Origin: Mycolicibacterium litorale
GTDB lineage: Bacteria; Actinomycetota; Actinomycetes; Mycobacteriales; Mycobacteriaceae
NCBI RefSeq assembly: GCF_014218295.1
Contig: NZ_AP023287.1
Coordinates: 1,736,001 to 1,800,000 of the forward strand
Reading direction: 5' to 3'
DNA: 64,000 nucleotides
The notes under the pieces were generated by a model. The model saw only the letters and a program-made list of their open reading frames with translations. It was not told where the DNA came from and did not search any database. Within the stretch, counting starts at the first letter, position 1; each line of letters starts with the position of its first letter. This document shows, piece by piece, positions 36,075-45,320 of this stretch. A program made the position numbers and the translations under genes.

Positions 36075-37259
36075 TCAGGCGGTGGGGCGGAACCGCACCG
36101 GCAGCGCGGTCGGGGACCGGAACGGCTGTCCGTGGATGTGCGGGTCGTCGGCGGTGACGAGCTCGATGTCGGTCAGCCGGTCGAGCAGGCACTCCAGCGC
36201 CACCCGGGTCTCCAGCCGCGCCAGATGCAGACCCATGCAGGTGTGCTCACCCGCCGCGAACGAGATGTGCGGGATCCGTGGGCGGAAGATGTCGAACTGT
36301 TCGGCGCGCTCCCAACGGTTCTCGTCGCGGTTCGCCGCACCGATGCAGGCGTTGACCACCGCTCCGGCCGGGATCTCGACGCCGTCGAGTTCGGTGTCCT
36401 CGGTGGCACACCGTTGCACCGTGGTCAGCGGCGTCTCGTAGCGCAACCCCTCTTCGATGGCCGCGGTGACGAGGTCGCGGTCGGCGTCGACGGCCCGCAT
36501 CTGCTCGGGATGGGTCGACAACAGGTACAGGAGGTTGCCGGACGACCGGTAGGTGGTCTCCAGGCCGGCGGGCAGCAGCAGGCGCAGGAACGAGTAGATC
36601 GCTTCGTCGGAGAGTTTCTCGCCGTCGATCTCGGCGGTGACCAGATCGCCGATGATGTCGTCGGTGGGGTGCGACCGGCGCTGTTCGATCTGGGTGAGGA
36701 AGTACTGTTCCAGCGCGGCCGAGGCCTCGAACGCGCGCCGGTAGTCCACCACGTAGCTGATCAACTGCACCGCCCACCGGCGAAACGTCGGCAGGTCGGC
36801 CTCGGGCAGTCCCAACAGCCGGGAGATGACGCGCGTCGGGAACTCGAACGTGAACTGCCGGACCAGATCGACCTCCCCGGCGTCGGCGAACTCGTCGATC
36901 AGCCCGTTGACGACGGGCCGGACGATCTCAGGCTCCCACCGCAGCAGCGACTTCGCTTTGAACGCGGCCGACACCAGGTTGCGGTGTTCGCGGTGTCTGG
37001 GGCCCGACATGGCCAGAATCGACGGACCGATGAACAGCCCGATCGTGGTGTCGTAGAACGCGGAGGTGAATCGGGTGCCGTCCCGGAACACTCGGTTCAC
37101 CGCATCGAACGACACCGCGCTGAACTCGTGTTCGGGGCGGAGCGATTCCGGTGTCCGCGAGTAGTCCATGACGGTGCCCCGGAACACCCCCGCCTCGCGG
37201 CGCTTCGCCGCGAAGAGCGGATAGGGGTCTCGGAGAAGATCGTCCCTGGAGACCTGCAC
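36075..37259 (-). CDS. Cytochrome P450, 394 aa
   Basis: A soluble bacterial P450. The heme ligand is Cys341 in FAAGEHTCMG, the ExxR motif is Glu270-Arg273 (EGLR), and the I-helix reads AGLETT (231-236) with Glu in the acid position. The GTG at 37259 leaves the DPYPLF N-terminal block intact, but no ribosome binding site precedes it; the operator TACAGT sits exactly where a -10 element for a leaderless transcript would be. It ends six bases from the convergent aldehyde dehydrogenase. No ferredoxin gene is adjacent. Confidence 0.88.
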   Translation of the reverse strand: MQVSRDDLLRDPYPLFAAKRREAGVFRGTVMDYSRTPESLRPEHEFSAVSFDAVNRVFRDGTRFTSAFYDTTIGLFIGPSILAMSGPRHREHRNLVSAAFKAKSLLRWEPEIVRPVVNGLIDEFADAGEVDLVRQFTFEFPTRVISRLLGLPEADLPTFRRWAVQLISYVVDYRRAFEASAALEQYFLTQIEQRRSHPTDDIIGDLVTAEIDGEKLSDEAIYSFLRLLLPAGLETTYRSSGNLLYLLSTHPEQMRAVDADRDLVTAAIEEGLRYETPLTTVQRCATEDTELDGVEIPAGAVVNACIGAANRDENRWERAEQFDIFRPRIPHISFAAGEHTCMGLHLARLETRVALECLLDRLTDIELVTADDPHIHGQPFRSPTALPVRFRPTA

Positions 37260-37264
37260 TGATC

Positions 37265-37283
37265 TACTGTAACTATTACAGTA
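37265..37283. promoter_or_regulatory. Operator copy f, perfect (TACTGTAA-CTA-TTACAGTA)
   Basis: A perfect dyad that fills nearly all of the 27-base gap between two divergent genes. Read leftward, its TACAGT is followed by six bases and then the GTG of the P450, matching a TANNNT -10 box for leaderless transcription, so a bound repressor would cover the promoter itself. Confidence 0.85.
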
Positions 37284-37286
37284 ACC

Positions 37287-38789
37287 ATGAACAACGGGGG
37301 TCGGTGGATGGATGACAGCGGGATCGGCGCGGTCGGGCTGCGCGCCATCCTCGACCGGCAGCGGGAGGCGTTCCTCGCCGAGGGGCCGCCGTCGGCTGCG
37401 GTGCGGCGCAACCGGATCGACCGGCTGCTCGCCCTGGTGCTCGACAACACCGACGCCCTCGTCGAGGCGACCGCGGCGGATTACGGGTCCCGGTCGAAAT
37501 CCGCGGCGCTGTTCGCCGAGATCCTGGGCATGATCTCGGTCATCGAGCACACCCGCGGCGAACTGGCGAGGTGGATGAAGCCGGCCGCGCTGTTGCGTGC
37601 GGCCCGGTGGGTCGGCCTGCGCGCGGAGGTCGAACCGTCGCCACTCGGTGTGGTCGGTGTCATCGGGCCGTGGAACTTCCCGGTGAACCTCGTGGTGCTG
37701 CCCGCGGCCGCCGCGTTCGCGGCAGGCAACCGGGTGATGATCAAGATGTCCGAGATCACCTCGCAGACAGCGGATCTGATGCAAGACCTGGCGCCGCGGT
37801 ACTTCGACGATGACGAGCTCGCCGTGGTCACCGGCGACGTCGACGTGGCCGCGGAGTTCGCGCGCCTGCCGTTCGACCACCTGTTCTTCACCGGCTCCCC
37901 GGCGGTCGGTGCGCGGGTGCAGCGGGCGGCCGCCGAGAACCTCGTCCCGGTCACCCTCGAACTCGGCGGGAAGAACCCGGTCGTCGTGTCACCCGCCGCC
38001 GAGATCCGGCGCGCCGCCACCCGAATCGCGCAGGGTCGGCTGGTCAACGGCGGCCAGGTGTGCGTGTGCCCCGACTACGTCTTCGTTCCGGACCGCCAGG
38101 TGGAGAGCTTCGTCGAGACCGTGAAAAGCACGTGGCGCGCGATGTTCCCCACCATCGCCGGCAATCCCGACTACTGCGCATCGGTCAACGCCGCGAACTT
38201 CACGCGAGTGGTGGGACTCGTCGAGGATGCGCGGGCCAAGGGCGCACGCGTCGAAGCGGTCTGCCCGGCGGGGGAACCGCTGCCGGACGCGCTGAGCCGC
38301 AAGATCGCGCCGACGGTCGTGCGTGACGTCACCGACGACATGCGACTGGCCGAGGAGGAGATCTTCGGCCCGGTGCTCGTGGTCCGCGGATACCGACGCC
38401 CGGCCGAGGCGGTCGACTACATCAACCGGCGGCCGGCACCGCTGGTGGCGTACTGGTACGGACCCGACGACGCCGACTTCCGCACCTTCGTGCGCTCGAC
38501 CCGCAGTGGTGGTGTCGCGCGCAACGACTTCGCCGCGCAGATGATCCCGTCGGCCGCACCGTTCGGCGGGGTGGGACGCAGCGGGATGGGCGCCTACCAC
38601 GGCAAGGCCGGTTTCGACACGTTCAGCCACCACCGCTCGGTGGTGGGCAGCGATCTGCCGTTCAGCATCACCGGACGGGCGGCGATGCCGTTCACCGGAC
38701 CGATGCGCGTGGGCGCCGACCTCGCCCTCCGGCGGGCTCGCGCTCGCACCCGCCACCGGCTCGGCCGGACATCGAAGGGGATGACATGA
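37287..38789 (+). CDS. Aldehyde dehydrogenase (coniferyl aldehyde dehydrogenase-like), 500 aa
   Basis: Catalytic Glu225 (LELGGKN) and Cys259 (NGGQVCVCPDY) are present, with IGPWNFPVNL near 126-135 and LPFDHLFFTGSPAVG as the cofactor loop. The Arg-rich C-terminal tail is unusual. The start is uncertain: the ATG at 37287 is three bases past the operator, while an ATG at 37308 would leave room for a short leader. The gene overlaps the next P450 by four bases (ATGA), suggesting that the alcohol or aldehyde made by the P450 is oxidised here. Confidence 0.88.
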   Translation: MNNGGRWMDDSGIGAVGLRAILDRQREAFLAEGPPSAAVRRNRIDRLLALVLDNTDALVEATAADYGSRSKSAALFAEILGMISVIEHTRGELARWMKPAALLRAARWVGLRAEVEPSPLGVVGVIGPWNFPVNLVVLPAAAAFAAGNRVMIKMSEITSQTADLMQDLAPRYFDDDELAVVTGDVDVAAEFARLPFDHLFFTGSPAVGARVQRAAAENLVPVTLELGGKNPVVVSPAAEIRRAATRIAQGRLVNGGQVCVCPDYVFVPDRQVESFVETVKSTWRAMFPTIAGNPDYCASVNAANFTRVVGLVEDARAKGARVEAVCPAGEPLPDALSRKIAPTVVRDVTDDMRLAEEEIFGPVLVVRGYRRPAEAVDYINRRPAPLVAYWYGPDDADFRTFVRSTRSGGVARNDFAAQMIPSAAPFGGVGRSGMGAYHGKAGFDTFSHHRSVVGSDLPFSITGRAAMPFTGPMRVGADLALRRARARTRHRLGRTSKGMT

Positions 38790-39991
38790 CCCTGTCCACA
38801 GTGCTTTTCGACCCGTTCTCGGAGGAGTTCTTCAGCGGACCCTATGAGACGTACCGGCGGATGCGGGAAGAGGCCCCGGTCTATTACAGCGAGCAGTACG
38901 ACTTCTACGCGCTGAGCCGCCACGCGGACGTGGCGGCCGCCTTCAAGGATTTCGCGACGTACTCGTCGGCGCGCGGCGTGGATCTCGCGATGGTGCGCAA
39001 CGAGGATCCGCCGCCGCACAAGTCGATCATCATGATGGACCCACCGGAGCACCGGCACATGCGCAGCCTGCTCAACAAGGTGTTCACCCCCCGTGCCATC
39101 CAGTCGCTGCGGCCGATGGTCGAGGAGGTGATCGACGACTGCCTGGCCGCCGTCGATCCCGCCGGATTCGACATGGTGCAGGATTTCTCGGCGCTGTTCC
39201 CGATCGAGATCATCAGCCGGATGATCGGTGTGCCCGCGGAGCACCGCCAGCAGATGCGGATCTGGGTCGACGATTTCCTGCACCGTGAACCCGGCGAGGT
39301 CGAGATGGGCGAACGCGGAATCCAGGCCGGCACCGAGATGGCCATCTTCCTCTACCGGTTGACCAAGGAGCGCAGACACGACCTGGGCGACGATCTGCTG
39401 AGCAGGTTGATCACCGCGGAGATCGAGCGCGAGAACGGTGAGCACGGCCCGCTGGACAACATCGAGATCACCCAGTTCGCCATGCTGTTGGGCGGTGCCG
39501 GTGCGGAGACCGTGACCAAGGTGATCGGCAACGCCGCCGTGGTGTTCGCCCGCAACCCGGACCAGTGGCGCGCACTGCTCCACGATCGCGACAAGGTCCC
39601 CGCCGCGGTCGAGGAGTTGCTGCGCTACGAAGCGCCGGCCCAGTACAACGTCCGCTGTTCGCGCACCGACGTGACGCTGCACGGCGTGACGATCCCGGCC
39701 GGTAAGCCGGTCTTCCTGATCGGCGGGTCGGCGAACCGGGACGCCGAGGCGTGGACGGATCCGGACACCTTCGACATCGACAGGGACCGGACCGAGGCGC
39801 AGAACCTCGGCTTCGGCTACGGCATCCACAGCTGTCTCGGCGCCGCGCTGGCGCGCATGGAGAGCGCGATCGCGTTGGAGAAGATGGCGGAGTTCATGCC
39901 GCGCTACGCCGTCGCGTTCGAGCGGTGCCGGCGGGTCAACATGCAGAACGTCGCCGGCTGGCAGAACGTCCCGGTGCGCGTACTGCCCTAG
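38786..39991 (+). CDS. Cytochrome P450, 401 aa
   Basis: The heme ligand is Cys350 in FGYGIHSCLG, ExxR is Glu277-Arg280 (EELLR), and the I-helix reads GGAGAETV (236-243) with Glu in place of the usual Asp. MMDPPEHRHMRSLLNKVFTP matches the C-helix block of actinobacterial P450s. It is translationally coupled to the upstream aldehyde dehydrogenase. Its stop and the convergent ligase stop share CTAG. Confidence 0.92.
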   Translation: MTLSTVLFDPFSEEFFSGPYETYRRMREEAPVYYSEQYDFYALSRHADVAAAFKDFATYSSARGVDLAMVRNEDPPPHKSIIMMDPPEHRHMRSLLNKVFTPRAIQSLRPMVEEVIDDCLAAVDPAGFDMVQDFSALFPIEIISRMIGVPAEHRQQMRIWVDDFLHREPGEVEMGERGIQAGTEMAIFLYRLTKERRHDLGDDLLSRLITAEIERENGEHGPLDNIEITQFAMLLGGAGAETVTKVIGNAAVVFARNPDQWRALLHDRDKVPAAVEELLRYEAPAQYNVRCSRTDVTLHGVTIPAGKPVFLIGGSANRDAEAWTDPDTFDIDRDRTEAQNLGFGYGIHSCLGAALARMESAIALEKMAEFMPRYAVAFERCRRVNMQNVAGWQNVPVRVLP

Positions 39992-41637
39992 CCGTTGACC
40001 GCCTGGTCGCGGGCCCAGCGGTAGTCGGCCTTGCCGGCCGGGCTGCGCTGGACGGCCGGGCGGAACACCACCGCCTTGGGCAGTTTGTAGCGCGCAATGC
40101 TGTTGGCGGCGTGGGCGATCAGATCGTCGGCGTCGACCGCGGCGCCTTCGGCGAGCGCGACCACCGCGACCACCTCCTGGCCCCAGCGTTCGCTGGGCCG
40201 GCCTGCGACCAGCACATCCTCCACGGCGGGATGGGACGCCAGCGCCGCCTCCACCTCTTCGGCGAAGATCTTCTCGCCGCCGGAGTTGATGGTCACCGAA
40301 TCACGGCCGAGCAGTTCGATCGCGCCGCCGTCGAGGTGGCGGGCGCGGTCACCGGGCACCGCGTACCGCACGCCGTCGACGACGGGGAACGTCTTCGCGG
40401 TCTTGGCGGCGTCGCCCTTGTAGCCCAACGGGACATAGCCGCGCTGGGCGAGCCAGCCGATCCCGTCGTGGCCGGGCGGCAGGACCGTGCCGAGGTCCTC
40501 GGCGAGCACGCAGGTGTCCGGACCGGGGTTGAAGGTACCCGTGGCGACGGCGCCGGTCATCGACATGTGGGTCATCTGGGCGCCGGTCTCGGAGGAGCCG
40601 ACTCCGTCGACCACCACGGCGTTGGGCAGCAGTTCGACGACATGTTGTTTGACGGTCGGGGTGAGCATCGCGCCGCCGTTGGCGACGACCGCCAGCGACG
40701 ACACGTCGGGTTGCCCTGTCGCGAGGGCCTTTTCGAGGGCATCGGCAAGCGGGCGGACCATCGCATCGCCGACGACCGTCACCACGGCGGCCTTCTCGCG
40801 TTCGATCGTGCGCACAGCGTCGTCCGGGTCGAGGCGGTCGACGACCGACGTGAACGCCACCGTCTGACCCGTCGTCAGCGCGGTCATCACCGCCCACTGG
40901 GCTGCGCCGTGCATCAACGGGGGCAGGATCAGCAGTGTGGTTCCCGGGTTGGCCGCCGCGCGCTGCGCGACGTCGTCGAGGGAGGTGACGGTGTCACCGC
41001 CGTAGAGTGAGCGGCCGCCGAAGGCGGTCATGAAGATGTCGTGCTGGCGCCACAAGACACCCTTCGGCATCCCGGTGGTGCCGCCGGTGTAGAGCACGTA
41101 GAGATCGTCGGGGGAGGGTTGGACCGGCGGCGGGGTGGACGTCCCGGACGCGACGATCGACTCGTAGTCGACGGCGCCCGGCAGGAGTCCGTTACCGGAA
41201 TCGTCGGGGATCTGAATCAGGGTGCGCAGGCGGGGCAGGTCGGGCAGCACGTCGGCCACGCGCGGCGCGAACGTCGCGTGATAGAGCAGCGCGGTGGCGC
41301 CGGAATCGTCGAGCAGGTAGCGCAGTTCGTCGCGGACATAGCGGTAGTTCACGTTGAACGGGGCGACCCGCGAGCGGAAGGCGCCGAGGAGACCCTCGAC
41401 GTAGGCGCTGCCGTTGTGCGCGTAGATGCCGAGCAGGTCCTGGCCGGTCTCGTGACCTCGCAGCTCCGAGCGCTCGGTGTGACACCCCAGCCCTGCCGTG
41501 TGCAGATACGACGCAAGCCGATTCGACCGTGCGACGGTGTCCGTGTAAGTGTGGCGCTGCGTGCCCTGAACCACGAGTTCGCGGTCGGGTAACAGCGCCG
41601 CGACGGCGTCGGCCACTTCCGGCATGGTGAACTGCAT
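39988..41637 (-). CDS. Acyl-CoA ligase, FadD19-like, 549 aa
   Basis: A paralogue of the ligase at 27190-28806. The P-loop is YTGGTTGMPKGVLWRQ, A5 is GVGSSETGAQMTHM, the hinge region contains NSGGEKIFAEEVEAAL and the lysine lies in RSPAGKADYRW. Resemblance to FadD19 suggests a bulky, ring-bearing acid as substrate. The ATG shares a base with the stop of the isochorismatase-like gene. It is the last gene of a leftward four-gene operon that includes a Rieske oxygenase. Confidence 0.91.
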   Translation of the reverse strand: MQFTMPEVADAVAALLPDRELVVQGTQRHTYTDTVARSNRLASYLHTAGLGCHTERSELRGHETGQDLLGIYAHNGSAYVEGLLGAFRSRVAPFNVNYRYVRDELRYLLDDSGATALLYHATFAPRVADVLPDLPRLRTLIQIPDDSGNGLLPGAVDYESIVASGTSTPPPVQPSPDDLYVLYTGGTTGMPKGVLWRQHDIFMTAFGGRSLYGGDTVTSLDDVAQRAAANPGTTLLILPPLMHGAAQWAVMTALTTGQTVAFTSVVDRLDPDDAVRTIEREKAAVVTVVGDAMVRPLADALEKALATGQPDVSSLAVVANGGAMLTPTVKQHVVELLPNAVVVDGVGSSETGAQMTHMSMTGAVATGTFNPGPDTCVLAEDLGTVLPPGHDGIGWLAQRGYVPLGYKGDAAKTAKTFPVVDGVRYAVPGDRARHLDGGAIELLGRDSVTINSGGEKIFAEEVEAALASHPAVEDVLVAGRPSERWGQEVVAVVALAEGAAVDADDLIAHAANSIARYKLPKAVVFRPAVQRSPAGKADYRWARDQAVNG

Positions 41638-42260
41638 CAGGCCTCCCGCGTCCAGGTCCGGATCAGATCGTCGGTGGTGGTGATCGTCGCCAGCAGCGAC
41701 AGCGTGTTGTCGATGACGGCGTCGCCGTATTCGGAAGGGATCCCGGCGACCGCATCGCGCGGCACGACGACACGGTACGCCGCGTTGACTGCGTCCATCA
41801 CCAGGTTCGGGATCGCCACGTTCAGGGATACGCCGACGGCGACGATCGTCGTGACACCGAGGTTGCGCAGGACCGCGTCGAGGTCGGTGCCGCCCATCGG
41901 ACCGAGACCGTGCCACCGCGTGAGCACCAGATCGGATGGCTCCGGGCCGAATTCGGGCAGCAGGGTGGCGCCCGGGCTGCCCGGTTCGATGGCGACGCCG
42001 CTGCGGCCGACCGCGAACAACTTGGCGTTGTGGTTGGAGCCCAGGCCGTCGGACCGTCGCTGCACCAGACAGTGCACCACCCTCACCCCCGCGGTGCGCG
42101 CGACCGGCAGCAGTCGGGCGATGTTCGGCAGCGCCGCCCGGCGGGACTCGTCGGCCAGTGCGGCCAGGCTGGCGTCGGGGCCCACGACCGCACCCTGCAA
42201 CTCCTGGGTGACCAGTGCGGTGTGCCCCGGCCCCACCAGCTCAGCCAAGCGTGGCGTCAT
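41637..42260 (-). CDS. Isochorismatase-like protein lacking the catalytic cysteine, 207 aa
   Basis: The alpha/beta fold of isochorismatase-like hydrolases is recognisable (ALVTQELQGAVVG at the first strand, VVHCLVQRR, LRNLGVTTIVAVGVSLNVAIPNLVMDA). In active members the first site has Asp and the last has Cys (…TNVCV…). Here these positions read Glu/Gln and Ala (SLNVAI), so the usual nucleophile is missing. It may be a non-classical enzyme or a structural partner. It overlaps the Rieske oxygenase by four bases. Confidence 0.82.
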   Translation of the reverse strand: MTPRLAELVGPGHTALVTQELQGAVVGPDASLAALADESRRAALPNIARLLPVARTAGVRVVHCLVQRRSDGLGSNHNAKLFAVGRSGVAIEPGSPGATLLPEFGPEPSDLVLTRWHGLGPMGGTDLDAVLRNLGVTTIVAVGVSLNVAIPNLVMDAVNAAYRVVVPRDAVAGIPSEYGDAVIDNTLSLLATITTTDDLIRTWTREA

Positions 42261-43255
42261 ACCCGGGCGGGCACGTCGTAGAACTGCTTGGCCCAATCCC
42301 GCATGGCCATATAGGGTTTCGCGTCGACCTTGGCCAGCGGCGGCCGCTCGACATAGCGCTGGTAGCGCCAGATGTCGAGGTCCTCCCAGACCGTGCGCAG
42401 GAACTGCCTCTCCACCCGGGCGCGGACATCCTCCGGCGGGACGTCGGAGGTCTCGCCGTCGACCTTGGGCCACCAGATCGAATAGAACATGTCGGAGAGC
42501 CCGTCGTCGACCGGGGTGCACGCGAAGATCAGCCGATGGTTCGACGAACCCTCGAAGACGCTCACGGCGAACCCCAGCCCGGAGAAGTGGCTGTGGATGA
42601 GCAGCGCCATCTTGTCCGGGTCGTCGCTGCGGGCGTCCGGCCATCCGGTGAGGAAGCGCCACTCTTCGCCGACGACCTCCCAGTTGAGGCAGACCGGCGT
42701 CACCGAGGCGCCGTGGACATAGCGGAAGTGCGAACTGTCCGGGCCGTTCTCGGCGACGATCTGCGGGTGCACCGGCTCGTTCTCGGCGCGGCTCGAGAAC
42801 TCGGGATATGGCCGGTAATACGCGTCCGGGTCGGTGGGGAACTGGGGGAACTTCTTGAAGAGGTCCGGCAGTGGCCACTGCGGTTCCGCGCCGTCCGGAT
42901 GATGCCAGACGAAAACGCAGCCGTACTGCTCGACGACCGGGTACACCCTCAGCTTCAACGCACGGTTCGGCCGGTCCGGCTGATAGGGGATGTAGGTGTT
43001 GTCGCCCTGCGGGCCCCAACGCCACCCGTGGAACGGGCACTCCACGCAGTCGCCGACCACTTTGCCGCCGTGGCCCAGATGAGCACCAAGGTGTTTGCAG
43101 TGCGCCTCGAGGACATGCAGGGTGTTCGCCTCGTCGCGGTAGGCCACCAGGTCGTCGCCGAAGTAGTGCAGCGCCTTGGTCTCGCCGGTGACGAACTCCG
43201 CGGACCAGCCGACCACGAACCAGCCGGTGACCTTCCAGGTGAACGGAACTCTCAT
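42257..43255 (-). CDS. Rieske non-heme iron oxygenase, KshA-like, 332 aa
   Basis: The oxygenase component of a ring-hydroxylating system. The [2Fe-2S] ligands are Cys53, His55, Cys73 and His76 (CKH...CPFHGW), and the mononuclear iron region is Asn170, Asp173, His176 and His181 (NGPDSSHFRYVHG). Size and layout resemble 3-ketosteroid 9-alpha-hydroxylase KshA, but the C-terminal part differs. No reductase (KshB-like) is encoded nearby, so a distant partner is needed. The ATG overlaps the LLM gene stop (ATGA). Confidence 0.92.
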   Translation of the reverse strand: MRVPFTWKVTGWFVVGWSAEFVTGETKALHYFGDDLVAYRDEANTLHVLEAHCKHLGAHLGHGGKVVGDCVECPFHGWRWGPQGDNTYIPYQPDRPNRALKLRVYPVVEQYGCVFVWHHPDGAEPQWPLPDLFKKFPQFPTDPDAYYRPYPEFSSRAENEPVHPQIVAENGPDSSHFRYVHGASVTPVCLNWEVVGEEWRFLTGWPDARSDDPDKMALLIHSHFSGLGFAVSVFEGSSNHRLIFACTPVDDGLSDMFYSIWWPKVDGETSDVPPEDVRARVERQFLRTVWEDLDIWRYQRYVERPPLAKVDAKPYMAMRDWAKQFYDVPARV

Positions 43256-44178
43256 GCCGCACCCATTCCCTCTGTGATGACCTGCTCGCCGAATGCCCTG
43301 ATGAACTCGATCGCCGCTTCCGGGCTGGAGCCGTCGACGTGCACGACGGCCCAGGTGGCCCCGACCGCGGCGAACTCGTCGAGGGCGCGACGTGCGAGAC
43401 GCAGTGACGTCTCGTCGTCGAACCCGAAGGGTGGGCACACCACCTGAACGTCCAGCGACGCCGGGTCCCGCTCCTCCTCCGCGAACCGCCGCCGCAGCCG
43501 GGCGAGCGCGGTGCCGAGCTGGCCGACGTCCTCGATGGCCGGTGTGAGGATCGTCGACGCCATCCGGCGAGGTGCGATGATCGGCATCCACCCGGAGCCG
43601 TATTCGACGACGCGGCGCAGCGCAGCGGTACTGTTGCCGCCGATCCAGATCGGCGGGTGGGGCCGCTGCTTGGGCTTCTGCAGCCACACGGTCGAGGGAG
43701 CGGCGAAATCCGCGCCGCTGACCGGAGTCTCCGGGTCCATCCAGATCGACCACAGCGCGTCCAGCGCCTCGTCGAACAGCCGGGCCCGGTCGGCGAAGTC
43801 CACACCGACGGCAGCGAACTCCGACCGCAGGTAGCCGGCACCCACGCCCGCGGTCAACCTGCCGCCGGAGATCAGATCGAGGCTGGTCAACGCTTTGGCG
43901 GACAGGTACGGGTTGCGGTACGGCAGGACGTAGAGATTCGTCATCAGTCTGATGCGGGTGGTGACTGCCGCCATGAAGCTCAGTGCCGCGATGGGGTCCA
44001 GCGTGTTGTGGCCACCGCTGCGGCGCCACTTGCGCGACGGCGCCGGATGCTCGCTGAGCGCGATCGCGGAGAAGCCGGCGGCCTCCGCTGCGGTGGCCAC
44101 GGCGCGGAGCACATCCGGATGCAAGAAATCGTCGGGCGCGCTGGGTAATTCGCTCGGGTACTCCAGGGTGTACCTCAC
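43252..44178 (-). CDS. LLM-class (F420-type) oxidoreductase, 308 aa
   Basis: A luciferase-like TIM barrel with LSEHPAPS, GVGAGYLRSEF and WIGGNSTAALRRVVEYGSGW, the pattern of F420- or FMN-dependent oxidoreductases of mycobacteria. The GTG at 44178 is preferred because VRYTLEYPSELPSA is the family N-terminus; a TTG at 44223 would start inside the operator. It leads the leftward operon with the Rieske oxygenase, isochorismatase-like protein and ligase. Confidence 0.86.
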   Translation of the reverse strand: MRYTLEYPSELPSAPDDFLHPDVLRAVATAAEAAGFSAIALSEHPAPSRKWRRSGGHNTLDPIAALSFMAAVTTRIRLMTNLYVLPYRNPYLSAKALTSLDLISGGRLTAGVGAGYLRSEFAAVGVDFADRARLFDEALDALWSIWMDPETPVSGADFAAPSTVWLQKPKQRPHPPIWIGGNSTAALRRVVEYGSGWMPIIAPRRMASTILTPAIEDVGQLGTALARLRRRFAEEERDPASLDVQVVCPPFGFDDETSLRLARRALDEFAAVGATWAVVHVDGSSPEAAIEFIRAFGEQVITEGMGAA

Positions 44179-44224
44179 CGGGAATTCTCGCCCATCGATC
44201 GGATTTTCCTCGTTCTCGGCCAAC

Positions 44225-44243
44225 TACTGTAAGAGTTACAGTA
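44225..44243. promoter_or_regulatory. Operator copy g, perfect (TACTGTAA-GAG-TTACAGTA)
   Basis: A perfect dyad between the divergent LLM/Rieske operon and the epimerase/Baeyer-Villiger operon. Confidence 0.85.
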
Positions 44244-44279
44244 ACATCCCCGCCGACGAAGCAGAACGCCATTCGACGG

Positions 44280-45320
44280 ATGGGATCGGCGATGGACGGC
44301 GCCCCGGCGCGCAGGAGGGCGCTGGTGCTCGGCGCCAGCGGAAACGTGGGTGCCGCGGTGGTTCGGCGCCTGGTGGCCGACGGTGACGATGTGCGAGTCC
44401 TGTTGCGCCGCAGCAGCTCCACCAGGGGAATCGACGGCCTAGACGTCGAGCGGCGTTACGGCGACATCTTCGACACCGAGGCGGTCGCGGCGGCGATGGC
44501 CGACCGCGACGTCGTCTTCTACTGCGTGGTCGACACCAGGGCGCATCTGGCCGATCCCGCGCCGCTGTTCCGGACCAACGTCGAGGGTTTGCGTGGGGTG
44601 CTCGACATCGCCGTACAAGCGGACCTTCGGCGCTTCGTGTTCTTGAGCACGATCGGGACCATCGCCGTCGGCGCCGACGGCGAGGTGGTGAACGAGGACA
44701 CGCCGTTCAACTGGAGCGGTGAGGGCGGCCCCTACATCGAATCCCGCCGTCAGGCCGAGGACCTGGTGCTGCGCTACGCCCGCGAACGCGGTCTGCCCGC
44801 CGTGGCGATGTGCGTGTCCAATCCGTACGGCCCGCCCGACTGGCAGCCCAAGCAGGGTGCGCTCGTCGCGCTCGCCGCGTTCGGCAAGATGCCGTGCTAC
44901 ATCCGCGGCGTCGGAGCGGAGGTCGTGGACATCGACGACGCCGCAGCGGCGTTGGTGCTGGCCGCCGAACACGGCCGGGTCGGGGAGCGGTACATCGTCT
45001 CCGAGCGCTACATGTCTCAGCGCGAGATGTTCACCATCGCCGCGGAGTCGGCGGGGGTGACGCCGCCGCGGTTCGGCGTCCCGATGGCGCTGGTCCACCT
45101 CCTCGCCGCAGCTGCCGGGATGTCGAACCGGTTGTTGGGCACCGACTTCCCGATCAATCCGGCCGCGGCCCGGTTGATCGCGCTGACCTCGCCCGCCGAT
45201 CACGGCAAGGCAACACGCGATCTCGGCTGGCACCCTGGCCCCACCGCCGACGCGATCGGCCGCGCCGCCCGGTTCTACCTCGAGCGCCGCGACCGCAACG
45301 AACAGGTGGTGGCGTTGTGA
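44280..45320 (+). CDS. NAD-dependent epimerase/dehydratase family protein (3-beta-HSD-like), 346 aa
   Basis: An extended SDR. ALVLGASGNVGAAVVRRL is the cofactor loop and FVFLSTIGT the central strand. The catalytic motif reads YIESRR, so the Lys of YxxxK is Arg, which is unusual. The text resembles sterol/3-beta-hydroxysteroid dehydrogenase-type members. It may oxidise a ring alcohol to the ketone that the next gene's enzyme would use. The ATG at 44292 is an alternative start. Confidence 0.86.
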   Translation: MGSAMDGAPARRRALVLGASGNVGAAVVRRLVADGDDVRVLLRRSSSTRGIDGLDVERRYGDIFDTEAVAAAMADRDVVFYCVVDTRAHLADPAPLFRTNVEGLRGVLDIAVQADLRRFVFLSTIGTIAVGADGEVVNEDTPFNWSGEGGPYIESRRQAEDLVLRYARERGLPAVAMCVSNPYGPPDWQPKQGALVALAAFGKMPCYIRGVGAEVVDIDDAAAALVLAAEHGRVGERYIVSERYMSQREMFTIAAESAGVTPPRFGVPMALVHLLAAAAGMSNRLLGTDFPINPAAARLIALTSPADHGKATRDLGWHPGPTADAIGRAARFYLERRDRNEQVVAL

